NCBI GenBank assembly: GCA_035702665.1 | Contig: DASSQD010000006.1 | Location: forward strand, 1 to 52,780 | Origin: VBDM01 sp035702665 | GTDB lineage: Bacteria; Pseudomonadota; Gammaproteobacteria; Burkholderiales; SG8-39 | Length of the DNA stretch: 52,780 nucleotides | Direction of reading: 5' to 3' | Shown here: in pieces, positions 24,577-33,142 of the stretch | How positions within the stretch are numbered: the first letter of the stretch is position 1 | Layout of the letters: each line of letters begins with the position of its first letter | The notes under the pieces: generated by a model | What the model was told of the DNA's origin: nothing | Seen by the model: only the letters and a program-made list of their open reading frames with translations | The model's database searches: none | Translations under genes and position numbers: made by a program

Positions 24577-24855
24577 ATGTCGCGCGCTTCCGCATCAGCC
24601 ATTGCCTTGGTGATGGTCAGTGGATGCGGTATCCCAGGCCCGGTCGTGGCGCCCGGAGCCGAGGACGTGAAGATCACACGAAATCCGGCTGATGTTGCAG
24701 CGTGCACCCCCGCCGGAAATATTGATTTTGATTCGATGGGGAGCGTATATCTGGTGCAGAACAAGGCTGTCGGCTATAACGCAAACGTAGTCCTGCGCAC
24801 TGTCGGCGGCGGAATCGCCTATCGCTGCGAAAAAGTGCCAACGACTACGCAGTAG
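24577..24855 (+). CDS. small lipoprotein, DUF4156-like
   Basis: The 92-residue product has a lipobox VSGC at about residue 17. The mature part AEDVKITRNPADVAACTPAGNI followed by NVVLRTVGGGIAYRCE resembles DUF4156-type small lipoproteins, in which two conserved cysteines form a disulfide. The ATG at 24577 is favoured over one five codons upstream (24562) because GAGCGGA precedes it. It follows the NHL lipoprotein by 43 bases and converges on mutS. Confidence 0.65.
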   Translation: MSRASASAIALVMVSGCGIPGPVVAPGAEDVKITRNPADVAACTPAGNIDFDSMGSVYLVQNKAVGYNANVVLRTVGGGIAYRCEKVPTTTQ

Positions 24856-24873
24856 TGTTCCGCGAACCCCGAC

Positions 24874-27408
24874 TCACAGCCGCTTCAACTTGTACAGCAG
24901 CTCCAGCGCCTCCCGAGGCGACAGCTCGTCCGGGCTGACCGCGTCGAGCGCCTCGCGCAAGAGGTCGGGCTCCGGGGCGGGTTCGGCCTCGGCCTTTCCT
25001 GCGACGAAGAGATCGTTCTGCCCGCCGCGGGTGAGGCTCGCGTCCTCGAGCATCTGTAAGTATTTTCGCGCGTTTCGCACGACGCTCTTCGGCACGCCGG
25101 CCAGCTGCGCGACCTGGAGCCCGTAGCTCTGCGATGCGGGGCCTTCCTCGACCGCGTGGAGAAAGACGATCGTGTCCTTGTGCTCGACCGCGTCGAGGTG
25201 GACGTTCGCCGCGTGCTTGTACTCGAGCGCGAGCCGCGTCATCTCGAAGTAGTGAGTGGCGAACAGGGTGAGCGCCCGGTTTTTCTCCAGCAGCTGGCGC
25301 GCGATCGCCCAGGCGAGCGCGAGGCCGTCGAAGGTCGAGGTGCCGCGCCCGACCTCGTCCATGAGCACCAGGCTCTTCTCGGTCGCGTTGTGCAGGATGT
25401 TCGCCGACTCGGTCATCTCGACCATGAAGGTCGAGCGGCCGCCGGCAAGGTCGTCGGCCGCGCCCACGCGCGTGAAGATCTGATCGACGGGCCCGATGCG
25501 GGCAGACTTGGCCGGAACGAATGAGCCGACGTGCGCCAGGAGGACGATCAGCGCGACCTGCCGCATGTAGGTCGACTTCCCGCCCATGTTGGGGCCGGTG
25601 ACGAGCAGGAGTTGCCGCGCGGGCGACAGGCGCACGCCGTTGGGGACGAATTGCTCGATCTGCGCCTCGACCACCGGGTGGCGGCCGGCGTCGATCTCGA
25701 CCGCGATGTCGTCGCTGAACTCGGGGCGGCAATAGCCGCGCCGGGCCGCCGTCGCGGCGAAGCAGGCGAGGAGGTCGAGCTGCGCGAGCGCCCGGGCAAT
25801 GCGCTGGAGCGCTGCAAGCTGGGCCGCGAGCAGGCCCAGCAGCTCGTCGTACAGCGTCTTCTCCAGGGCGAGGGCGCGGTCGCGCGCCGAGAGCGCCTTG
25901 TCCTCGAAGGCCTTCAGCTCGGGCGTGATGTAGCGCTCGGCGTTCTTGAGCGTCTGCCGGCGGCGGTAGTCGGCCGGCGTTTTCCCGGCATGGGCGTTGG
26001 TGATCTCGATGTAGAAGCCGTGCACGTTGTTGTAGGCGACGCGCAGGTTGGGGATGCCGGTGCGAGCGCGCTCGCGCGCTTCGAGCTCCGCGAGGAACGT
26101 TCCCGAGTCGGTCTGGAGCGCGCGCAGCTCGTCGAGCTCGTCGTGATAGCCGTCGGCGATCACGCCGCCGTCCCTGACCATGGCCGACGGGTCCTCCTGG
26201 ATTGCGCGGCGGAGCAGCGCCAGGCATTCCTCCGGGACCTCGAGCTCGCCTCTCAGCTTCGCGAGCAGCGGAGCGGCGCCGGGGACCGCGGGAACGAGCT
26301 CGGGCAGCAGGGCGAGGCTGTCGCGCAGCGACGAGAGGTCGCGCGGGCGTGCGTTCTTGAGCGCAACGCGCCCGGTGATGCGCTCGACGTCGGCGAAGCG
26401 CCGCAGGAGCTTGTGGATGGCCGGGTGCGCGTCGGCGAGCGCGGCGACGCCCTCGTGGCGCTCGCGCACCGCCGGATGGTCGCGCAGCGGGTGGTGCAGC
26501 CAGTGGCGCAGCATCCGGCTGCCCATGCCGGTCGCGCATTCGTCCAAGACCGAGAACAGGGTCGGAGCGGGCTCGCCGCGCAGCGTCTCGGTCAGCTCGA
26601 GGTTCCTGCGCGTCGCCGCGTCCATGCGGACGTACTCGCTGGTGCGCTCGGGGATCACCGCGCTCACGTGCGCCAGCGCCTGGCCTTGCGTCTTCCTCGC
26701 GTACTCGAGCACGGCGCCGCACGCGGCGATCGCCGGCTCCATGTCGTCGCAGCCGTAGCCGGCGAGGCTCGCTGCGCCGAGCTGCTTGAGCAGGATCTTG
26801 CGCCCGGCGTCGAGATCGAAGTGCCACTGCGGCAGCCGCGTCACGGCGAACCCGTTCAGGACCGTGTCCTCCGTCGCCAGGATCTCCGCCGGCCCGATGC
26901 GGCGCAGCTCGCTGTCGAGGAGCTGCGGGGCGATCTCGGTCACGCGCAGGTCGCCGCTCGCGAGATTGAGCCACGCGAGCCCGACCGCGCCCTTCGTGCG
27001 CGCGAGCGCGAGCAGGATGTTGTCGGCCTTCTCCTCGAGCAGCTCCGAGTCGGTCAGCGTTCCCGGCGTGACGATGCGCGTGACCTGGCGGTCGACCGGG
27101 CCCTTGGAGGTGGCCGGATCGCCGATCTGCTCGCAGATCGCCACCGACTCGCCGATTCGCACGAGCTTGGCGAGATACTGGTCGACCGCGTGGTAGGGGA
27201 CGCCGGCCATCTTGATCGGCGCGCCCGCGGAGGCGCCGCGCGTGGTGAGCGTGAGGTCGAGCAGGCGCGAAGCGCGCTCGGCGTCGTCGTAGAACATCTC
27301 GTAGAAATCCCCCATGCGGTAGAACAGCAGGATGTCCGGGTACTGCGCCTTGAGACGCAGGTACTGCTGCATCATGGGAGTGTGCTCGGAGAGCGCGGGC
27401 TCGATCAA
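24874..27408 (-). CDS. mutS: DNA mismatch repair protein MutS
   Basis: The 844-residue ATPase recognises mismatches and recruits MutL. The N-terminal mismatch-binding domain holds the Phe-x-Glu motif in YRMGDFYEMF (about residues 31-40), and the C-terminal ABC-type ATPase has Walker A GPNMGGKSTYMRQ near residue 603 and the STFMVEMTE/DEVGRGTSTFDG blocks. The last residues carry the beta-clamp/tetramer tail (SPREALELLYKLKRL). I use the TTG at 27408 because the region before the first ATG pair (27375/27372) aligns with the usual HTPMMQQYL N-terminus. It is complete, with no mutator-type lesion. Confidence 0.96.
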   Translation of the reverse strand: MIEPALSEHTPMMQQYLRLKAQYPDILLFYRMGDFYEMFYDDAERASRLLDLTLTTRGASAGAPIKMAGVPYHAVDQYLAKLVRIGESVAICEQIGDPATSKGPVDRQVTRIVTPGTLTDSELLEEKADNILLALARTKGAVGLAWLNLASGDLRVTEIAPQLLDSELRRIGPAEILATEDTVLNGFAVTRLPQWHFDLDAGRKILLKQLGAASLAGYGCDDMEPAIAACGAVLEYARKTQGQALAHVSAVIPERTSEYVRMDAATRRNLELTETLRGEPAPTLFSVLDECATGMGSRMLRHWLHHPLRDHPAVRERHEGVAALADAHPAIHKLLRRFADVERITGRVALKNARPRDLSSLRDSLALLPELVPAVPGAAPLLAKLRGELEVPEECLALLRRAIQEDPSAMVRDGGVIADGYHDELDELRALQTDSGTFLAELEARERARTGIPNLRVAYNNVHGFYIEITNAHAGKTPADYRRRQTLKNAERYITPELKAFEDKALSARDRALALEKTLYDELLGLLAAQLAALQRIARALAQLDLLACFAATAARRGYCRPEFSDDIAVEIDAGRHPVVEAQIEQFVPNGVRLSPARQLLLVTGPNMGGKSTYMRQVALIVLLAHVGSFVPAKSARIGPVDQIFTRVGAADDLAGGRSTFMVEMTESANILHNATEKSLVLMDEVGRGTSTFDGLALAWAIARQLLEKNRALTLFATHYFEMTRLALEYKHAANVHLDAVEHKDTIVFLHAVEEGPASQSYGLQVAQLAGVPKSVVRNARKYLQMLEDASLTRGGQNDLFVAGKAEAEPAPEPDLLREALDAVSPDELSPREALELLYKLKRL

Positions 27409-27458
27409 AGTCTTCTCGCTTGCATGGATTTGGAGGAATCGCGCGAATCAACCCTTCC

Positions 27459-27929
27459 TCACGGACGTCCGGGACCGAAGTCCTGGTTGCCGAACGCGGA
27501 GCCGCCGGGGCGCCTGATGCGGATGAAGCCGCGCTTGGTCCCCTGGTGGCAGGCGTTGCACGCGGCGGTGAGGCTGTCGAACGCCCTGGCGAAGTCCGCG
27601 GCGCTCTTGCGCTCGATCGCCTTCCCGATTGCATCGAGCGGCCCCGGCGTCAGGCTCGCGATCATGGCGGCGACCGGCACGCCGTCGTGCGTCGGGTGCT
27701 GGCTGCGCGCGTCGTCGAACCCCTCGCGCAGCTCGTCCAGCTCGTAATCGGCGAGGGCCCAGTTGCCGCGGCTTCCGGCGAGCCAGAGCTTGGCGTGCCG
27801 CATCTGCTGCAGCGACATGATCTCGCCGAGGCCGGGGACGTACGCCTTCGCGTCCGCGCGGGCCGGGCCCGCCGCGATCGCGACGCCCAGTCCCGCCAGG
27901 GCGGCGGCGACATACAGGATCTTCCTCAT
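27459..27929 (-). CDS. exported monohaem cytochrome c-like protein
   Basis: The 156-residue protein has a Sec signal peptide (residues 1-26, ending ARADA) and a single haem-binding C-N-A-C-H motif close to the C-terminus (about residue 132), preceded by a mostly helical body. This layout resembles cytochrome c' / C-terminal-haem four-helix proteins. It is divergent from the cytochrome bd operon, with 37 bases between the two starts, which suggests joint regulation. The ATG at 27929 has AAAGGAG upstream. Confidence 0.75.
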   Translation of the reverse strand: MRKILYVAAALAGLGVAIAAGPARADAKAYVPGLGEIMSLQQMRHAKLWLAGSRGNWALADYELDELREGFDDARSQHPTHDGVPVAAMIASLTPGPLDAIGKAIERKSAADFARAFDSLTAACNACHQGTKRGFIRIRRPGGSAFGNQDFGPGRP

Positions 27930-27966
27930 ACGAGCGGCTCCTTTTGCAGTTACGTATGATAGCGGC

Positions 27967-29274
27967 ATGGACAGCCCGGAGGTCCTGCTCCTCGCCCGCG
28001 CCCAGTTCGGGCTGAACATCGGGTTCCATATCCTCTTCCCGACGCTGACGATCGCGCTCGCCTGGATCCTCCTCTACTTCCGCATCCGGTTCGCGCGCTC
28101 GGGCGACCCCGCCTGGCTCGCCACCTACAAGCTATGGACCAAGGTGTTCGCCCTGACCTTCGCGATGGGCGTGGTGACGGGCATCACCATGTCGTTCCAG
28201 TTCGGCACGAACTGGCCCGGGTTCATGCTGAAGGTCGGCAACATCGCGGGCCCGCTGCTGGCCTACGAGGTGCTCACCGCGTTTTTCCTCGAAGCGACGT
28301 TTCTCGGCATCATGCTGTTCGGCATGAACCGCGTGCCGGGCTGGGTGCATATCTTCGCCTCGGCCATGGTCGCGCTCGGCACCACCACGTCGGCCTTCTG
28401 GATCCTCGCGCTCAATTCCTGGATGCAGACGCCTGCGGGCCAGGTGGTGCAGGGCGGGCAGATCATCTCGGGCAGCTGGTTGCAGGTGCTGTTCAACCCT
28501 TCCTTCCCGTGGCGCTTCACGCACATGCTGCTCGCCTCGGGGCTGACCGCATCGTTCGTGATCGCGGGCCTATCGGCGTGGCGGCTGCTGCGCGCGCCCG
28601 AGGACGCGTCGGCGCGGGCGACGCTGCGCACCGGGCTCCTGCTCGCCGCGGTGCTCGCTCCGGTCCAGGCTTTCGTCGGCGACCAGCACGGGCTCAACAC
28701 GCTCGAGCACCAGCCGGCGAAGATCGCGGCGATCGAGGCGATCTGGAAGACGGAGAGGGGCGTGCCGCTCGTCCTCTTCGCGATACCCGACGACGACCGG
28801 CGCAGGAACGACTTCGCGATCGAAGTCCCCAAGGGCGCGAGCCTGCTGCTCAAGCACGACGCCGGCGCCGAGCTGAAGGGCATCGACGCCTTCTGGCCCG
28901 ACGCCGCGCCGGTGGCGCCGGTATTCTTCGCCTTCCGCGCGATGGTCGGAATGGGCGTGCTGATGCTCGTCGCCGCCTGGTGCGGCGCGTGGGCGACACG
29001 GGGCAAGCGCCTGCCGCCGCGCTGGATGCTGTGGACGCTCTCGGGGTTCACGTTCTCGGGCTGGTTCGCGACGCTGTGCGGCTGGCTGGTCACCGAGATC
29101 GGCAGGCAGCCCTGGCTGGTCACCGGCATCCTCCGAACCGCGGACGCGGTCGGCCCGGCCTCGGGCGCGCAGCTCGGCGCGAGCCTCACCGGATACGTGA
29201 TTACGTATACAGGGATGTTCCTCGCCTACATGGTGGTGCTGACGCACCTCGCGGGGAAGGGGACCCAGGCATGA
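27967..29274 (+). CDS. cydA: cytochrome bd-type quinol oxidase subunit I (CIO type)
   Basis: The 435-residue membrane protein oxidises quinol and reduces oxygen. The haem ligand H21 lies in ARAQFGLNIGFHILFP, and the GRQPW motif (TEIGRQPWLVTGILRT, about residue 380) marks the bd family. Several long hydrophobic helices are evident. It is about 90 residues shorter than E. coli CydA, as expected for the short Q-loop, cyanide-insensitive (CioA) branch. The ATG at 27967 follows a TATGATAGCGGC leader. The stop overlaps the cydB start (ATGA). Confidence 0.94.
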   Translation: MDSPEVLLLARAQFGLNIGFHILFPTLTIALAWILLYFRIRFARSGDPAWLATYKLWTKVFALTFAMGVVTGITMSFQFGTNWPGFMLKVGNIAGPLLAYEVLTAFFLEATFLGIMLFGMNRVPGWVHIFASAMVALGTTTSAFWILALNSWMQTPAGQVVQGGQIISGSWLQVLFNPSFPWRFTHMLLASGLTASFVIAGLSAWRLLRAPEDASARATLRTGLLLAAVLAPVQAFVGDQHGLNTLEHQPAKIAAIEAIWKTERGVPLVLFAIPDDDRRRNDFAIEVPKGASLLLKHDAGAELKGIDAFWPDAAPVAPVFFAFRAMVGMGVLMLVAAWCGAWATRGKRLPPRWMLWTLSGFTFSGWFATLCGWLVTEIGRQPWLVTGILRTADAVGPASGAQLGASLTGYVITYTGMFLAYMVVLTHLAGKGTQA

Positions 29275-30272
29275 GCTTCGACCTGCCGCTCGTCTTCGCC
29301 GCGTTCATGGGCCTGGCGATGCTGATGTACGTCGTGCTCGACGGCTACGACCTGGGCGTGGGCATGCTGATGCCGGCGGCGGACGCGCGCGAGCAGGAGC
29401 TGATGGTCGCCTCGATCGGCCCCTTCTGGGACGCCAACGAGACCTGGCTCGTGCTCGGCGTGGGCATCCTGCTCGTCGCCTTTCCCGCCGCGCACGGCAT
29501 CGTGCTGGGCGCGCTGTATCTTCCGGTCGCCTGGATGCTGATCGGGCTCATGCTGCGCGGGGTCGCCTTCGAGTTCCGCGTCAAGGCCGAGGGCTGGCAC
29601 CGCGAGCTGTGGAACGGGCTCTTCTGGTTCGGGTCCTTCCTCGCCTCGTTCGCCCAGGGGTTCATGCTCGGGCGCTACATCACCGGCTTCCAACCGGGCA
29701 TGGGCTACACGGTGTTCGCGCTGCTGGTCGGCGCGAGCCTGTGCGGCGGCTACGTGCTGCTCGGCGCGACTTGGCTCGTCCTCAAGACGCAGGGCGTGCT
29801 ACAGGGCAAAGCGCTCGGCTGGGCGCGCTGGGGCCTCGCCTGGGTGGCGCTCGCGGTCGCGCTGGTGAGCCTCGCCACGCCGTTCGCGAGCGAGTCGGTG
29901 CAGACGAAGTGGTTCGGGGATTTTCCGAGCCCGCGGACGCTGGCGCTGATGCTGCTGCCGCTCGCGACCCTCATTGCGGGCGAGGTGGTCTGGGCGAGCA
30001 CCGGGCGGCTGAAGCGCGGCGAGCCCCAGCGAGACTGGGTGCCCTTCGCCGCCGCGGTCGCTATCTTCGCCCTCGCCTTCGCCGGGCTCGCCTACAGCCT
30101 GTTCCCCTTCGTGGTGATCGACCGCATGACGATCTGGGAGGCGGCGGCGCACCCGTCGTCGCTCGAGTTCATGCTCGTCGGCGTGCTCGTCGTGCTGCCT
30201 TTTCTCGTCGCCTACACTGCGTTCGCCTACCGCGTGTTCCGCGGCAAGGCGCGTCCCGGGCTGTACCCGTAG
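29271..30272 (+). CDS. cydB: cytochrome bd-type quinol oxidase subunit II
   Basis: The 333-residue protein has eight hydrophobic helices and family landmarks: VLDGYDLGVGMLMP near residue 25, PFWDANETWLVLGVGILLVAFP near residue 50, and GRYITGF near residue 130. It is the structural partner of subunit I. The ATG overlaps the cydA stop. No small CydX-type subunit or cydCD genes follow: the TAG stop at 30270-30272 directly abuts the stop of the convergent substrate-binding protein gene. Confidence 0.94.
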   Translation: MSFDLPLVFAAFMGLAMLMYVVLDGYDLGVGMLMPAADAREQELMVASIGPFWDANETWLVLGVGILLVAFPAAHGIVLGALYLPVAWMLIGLMLRGVAFEFRVKAEGWHRELWNGLFWFGSFLASFAQGFMLGRYITGFQPGMGYTVFALLVGASLCGGYVLLGATWLVLKTQGVLQGKALGWARWGLAWVALAVALVSLATPFASESVQTKWFGDFPSPRTLALMLLPLATLIAGEVVWASTGRLKRGEPQRDWVPFAAAVAIFALAFAGLAYSLFPFVVIDRMTIWEAAAHPSSLEFMLVGVLVVLPFLVAYTAFAYRVFRGKARPGLYP

Positions 30273-31256
30273 CTAGCGCAGCGCCCGCGCGTAGTAGCTC
30301 TCGTCGATGTATTTCGCGGGATCGGTGAGGTCCTTCTTCGGCTTCGCGAACTCGCTGCGCAGCTTGAGCACCGTTCGGCAGCCCTCGAGGTCGAGCTTCG
30401 CTTTCTTCTGGAAGCCCTCGTTCGCCGCGAACAGGGTCTCGTAGGCCTTCTGCGCCGCGGGCCGCGGCGCCGCCGGGATGTGCTTCATGTAGACAGCGAC
30501 CGCCTCGTCCTTGTTGGCCCGGTCCTGCAGCCAGTCCATCGCGGCGACATAGGAGCGGATGAAGGCGACGAGCTCCACGGAGTGCTGCGTCGCCCAGGCG
30601 CGGCGCGCGACGCCGACCGAGGCCTGGTACGCGCCGAAGGTGGCGGTGGTGTCGCCCAGACGGGTGTACCCCTTCGATTCGGGAAGCAGCTCCGAAGGCG
30701 AGCTGATCATGGTTCCGGCGATGCGGCCTTCCATGAGCGCCTGGACGCGCGCAGGCGTGCCGCCGAGCTTCTCCACCTTGTAGTCCGCCATCGTGAGGCC
30801 GTTCATCGCGGCCAGCTTGTAGAGAATGAACGCGAAGCCCGTGGTCGCCGCGTCGACGCCGACGGTCTTCCCCTTGAGCGCCGCGTAGGTCTTGACGTCG
30901 GGCGAGGTGACGAAGCGCAGCGAGCCCGAGTAGCCGCCCATGAAGGCGAAGAGATCCGGCGGCGCGGAGAGTTCGGTCTCGCCTTGCCCCTCCTGGTAGG
31001 CGACGACGTTGTCGTACGCAGTCGTGCCGAGGTCGTACTTGCCCGACATCAGGTTGCGGATCTGCTCGACGGAATTCGGCGTGAACGAAAGGTTCACCGC
31101 GACGCCGTTCTTCGCGAACAGGCCCCTGTCCTGCGCCGCCCAGACGGGCCAGTTGCCGCCGCCGCCGAAGGCGATGACCTCCAGCCGCCGGGGTTCCTGC
31201 GCGAATGCCGCGGCGGCGGCGAAAGCCAGCAGCGCGGCGACGATCCTGGGTCTCAT
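30273..31256 (-). CDS. NitT/TauT-type ABC transporter substrate-binding protein
   Basis: The 327-residue protein has a Sec signal peptide (residues 1-19, ending AAAFA) and the SsuA/THI5-like fold: an opening FGGGGNWPVWAAQDRGLFAKNGVAVNL segment, EQIRNLMSGKYDLGTTAYDNVVAY and a LKGKTVGVDAATTGFAF hinge block. The ligand could be an organosulfur, pyrimidine-like or aromatic compound; the sequence does not say. Its own permease and ATPase are absent; upstream, 38 bases away on the same strand, are peptide-type permeases of a different ABC class. Confidence 0.85.
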   Translation of the reverse strand: MRPRIVAALLAFAAAAAFAQEPRRLEVIAFGGGGNWPVWAAQDRGLFAKNGVAVNLSFTPNSVEQIRNLMSGKYDLGTTAYDNVVAYQEGQGETELSAPPDLFAFMGGYSGSLRFVTSPDVKTYAALKGKTVGVDAATTGFAFILYKLAAMNGLTMADYKVEKLGGTPARVQALMEGRIAGTMISSPSELLPESKGYTRLGDTTATFGAYQASVGVARRAWATQHSVELVAFIRSYVAAMDWLQDRANKDEAVAVYMKHIPAAPRPAAQKAYETLFAANEGFQKKAKLDLEGCRTVLKLRSEFAKPKKDLTDPAKYIDESYYARALR

Positions 31257-31294
31257 GGCTCCTCCTCTGCGTGTCGTGCGGACAGTATAAGGCT

Positions 31295-32167
31295 TCAGCG
31301 GCGGCGCTCGCGCGGATCGAGGATCTCGCGCAGGCGGTCGGAGACCAGGTTGATCGCTACGATCGCCAGGAGCAGGGCGATTCCCGGAAAGAAGCTGATC
31401 CAGTAGTGGCCCGAGAGCAGGTAGTTGAAGCCGTTCGCGATCAGCAGGCCGAGCGACGGCTCGGTGATCGGCAGCCCCAGGCCGAGAAACGAAAGGGTCG
31501 CCTCGAGCGTGATCGCGGCGGCGACCTGCACCGCGGCGAGCACGATGAGCGGGGCGAGGCAGTTCGGGAGTAGGTGCCGGAAGATGATGCGCGAATCCGG
31601 CAGCGCCAGGGCGAGCGCGGCCTCGACGTAGTCCTTCCTGCGCTCGACCAGAGCGGCCGCGTGCGCCGCGCGCGCGTAGGTCGCCCATTGCACCGCGACG
31701 ATCGCCGCGACGATCTTGTCCGCGCCCCGCCCGAGGAGCGCGAGCAGCACCAGCGCGATCAGGATCGAGGGGAAGGAGAGCTGCAGCTCGGCGAGGCGCA
31801 TGACGAGCGCCTCGACCCAGCCGCCGAACCAGGCCGCGGCCAGCCCCAGCGCGACGCCGATCGCAAACGCGAGCACGGTGCTCGCGAATCCCACCGCGAG
31901 GCTGGTGCGCAGCCCGTAGAGGATCGCCGAGAGCATGTCGCGGCCCTGGTCGTCGGTGCCCAGCCAGCGGATCGCGTCCGCGCTCGTGCGCGCGAGCGGC
32001 GGCAGTCGCGAATCGATGAGCTGCAGCTGGGCGAGGTCGTATGGATTCTGCGGCGAGACCCAGGGCGCGAGCAGCGCCGCCAGCGAAAGCAGCGCGAGGA
32101 GCGCCGCGCCGGCGAGCGCGGCGCGGCTTGCGGCGAAGTCGCCGGCGATGCGCCGGGCGGGGCTCAC
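31295..32167 (-). CDS. ABC transporter permease, DppC/OppC type
   Basis: The 290-residue inner-membrane permease has an N-terminal OppC-like segment and helix, the DLAQLQLIDSRLPP region and the GTDDQGRDMLSAILYGLRTSL motif typical of DppC. The EAA loop is EAALALALPDSRIIFRHLLPNCLAPLIV at about residues 185-212. The start is the GTG at 32167, overlapping the dppB-like stop as GTGA. It pairs with the adjacent DppB-type permease. Confidence 0.9.
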   Translation of the reverse strand: MSPARRIAGDFAASRAALAGAALLALLSLAALLAPWVSPQNPYDLAQLQLIDSRLPPLARTSADAIRWLGTDDQGRDMLSAILYGLRTSLAVGFASTVLAFAIGVALGLAAAWFGGWVEALVMRLAELQLSFPSILIALVLLALLGRGADKIVAAIVAVQWATYARAAHAAALVERRKDYVEAALALALPDSRIIFRHLLPNCLAPLIVLAAVQVAAAITLEATLSFLGLGLPITEPSLGLLIANGFNYLLSGHYWISFFPGIALLLAIVAINLVSDRLREILDPRERRR

Positions 32168-33138
32168 GCGCCGGCCTGCAGCCGCACCCGCGGGTCGAGC
32201 CAGGACATCAGCAGGTCGACCGCGAGGTTGATGGCGACGAACAGCACGACGACGATGCACAGGTAGCCGACGATCACCGGCCGGTCGAGGACGTTGATCG
32301 AGTCGATGAGGAGCTTGCCCATGCCCGGCCAGGCGAAGATGGTCTCCGTCACCACCGCGAACGCGATCACCGAGCCGAACTGGACTCCGGTCACGGCGAC
32401 CACGGGAACGAGCACGTTCCTGAGCACGTGCGCGCCGACCACGCGGCTCTCGGCCAGGCCCTTGGACCGCGCGAAGCGGACGTAGTCCTGCTGCATGGCC
32501 TCCAGCGTTCCCGAGCGCACCAGCCGCGCGATCAGCGAGAGGTTGAAGAGCGCGAGGTTCGCCGCCGGAAGGGCCAGGTGGCGCAGGCCCTCGGCGGTGA
32601 GGAAGCTCACCGGGATCCCGGCGAGGTCGATCGTCGGCCCGCGTCCGGAGGTCGGCAGCCAGCCGAGCCAGACCGAGAACACCAGGATGAGCAGCAGCCC
32701 CACCCAGAACGTCGGAAGCGAGAACCCGAGGATCGATCCCGCCATGATCGTCCTGCCCGCGGCCGACCGCGGCGCGACGCCGGCCCACAGGCCGAGCGGA
32801 ATGCCGAGCACGAGCGCGATCAGCATCGCCGCGGTCGCGAGCTCGATCGTCGCCGGCATGCGCTCGAGGATCAGCCCGATCGCCGGGACGTTGTAGGCGA
32901 AGGACTTGCCCAGGGTCCCGGTCGCGGCGTCCTTGAGAAACAGCCAGTACTGCTGCGCGAGCGGCCGGTCGAGCCCGAGCGCGGCGGTGATGCGCGCGAT
33001 CTCGGCCTGGTCGGCCTGGGGATTGATGAGGATGTCGACGGGGTTGCCGATGGCGTAGACGCCGGCGAACACGAGGATCGACATGAGGAGGAGCACCACC
33101 AGGCTCTGGGCGAGGCGCCGGGCGACGTAGGAGAGCAT
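32164..33138 (-). CDS. ABC transporter permease, DppB/OppB type
   Basis: The 324-residue permease opens with the typical YVARRLAQSLVVLLLMSILVF helix and GNPVDIL segment, then has the ITAALGLDRPLAQQYWLFL block and the C-terminal EAA loop. Six hydrophobic helices are evident. It lies four bases downstream of the binding protein gene and overlaps the DppC-type gene. Together with its neighbours it forms a peptide/nickel-type importer without linked ATPases. Confidence 0.92.
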   Translation of the reverse strand: MLSYVARRLAQSLVVLLLMSILVFAGVYAIGNPVDILINPQADQAEIARITAALGLDRPLAQQYWLFLKDAATGTLGKSFAYNVPAIGLILERMPATIELATAAMLIALVLGIPLGLWAGVAPRSAAGRTIMAGSILGFSLPTFWVGLLLILVFSVWLGWLPTSGRGPTIDLAGIPVSFLTAEGLRHLALPAANLALFNLSLIARLVRSGTLEAMQQDYVRFARSKGLAESRVVGAHVLRNVLVPVVAVTGVQFGSVIAFAVVTETIFAWPGMGKLLIDSINVLDRPVIVGYLCIVVVLFVAINLAVDLLMSWLDPRVRLQAGA

Positions 33139-33142
33139 GCGC

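Noticed and set aside
24845..27634. 929-codon minus-strand open frame over mutS
   Set aside because: The mutS frame carries all family motifs; this other frame is low-complexity Arg/Ala sequence.
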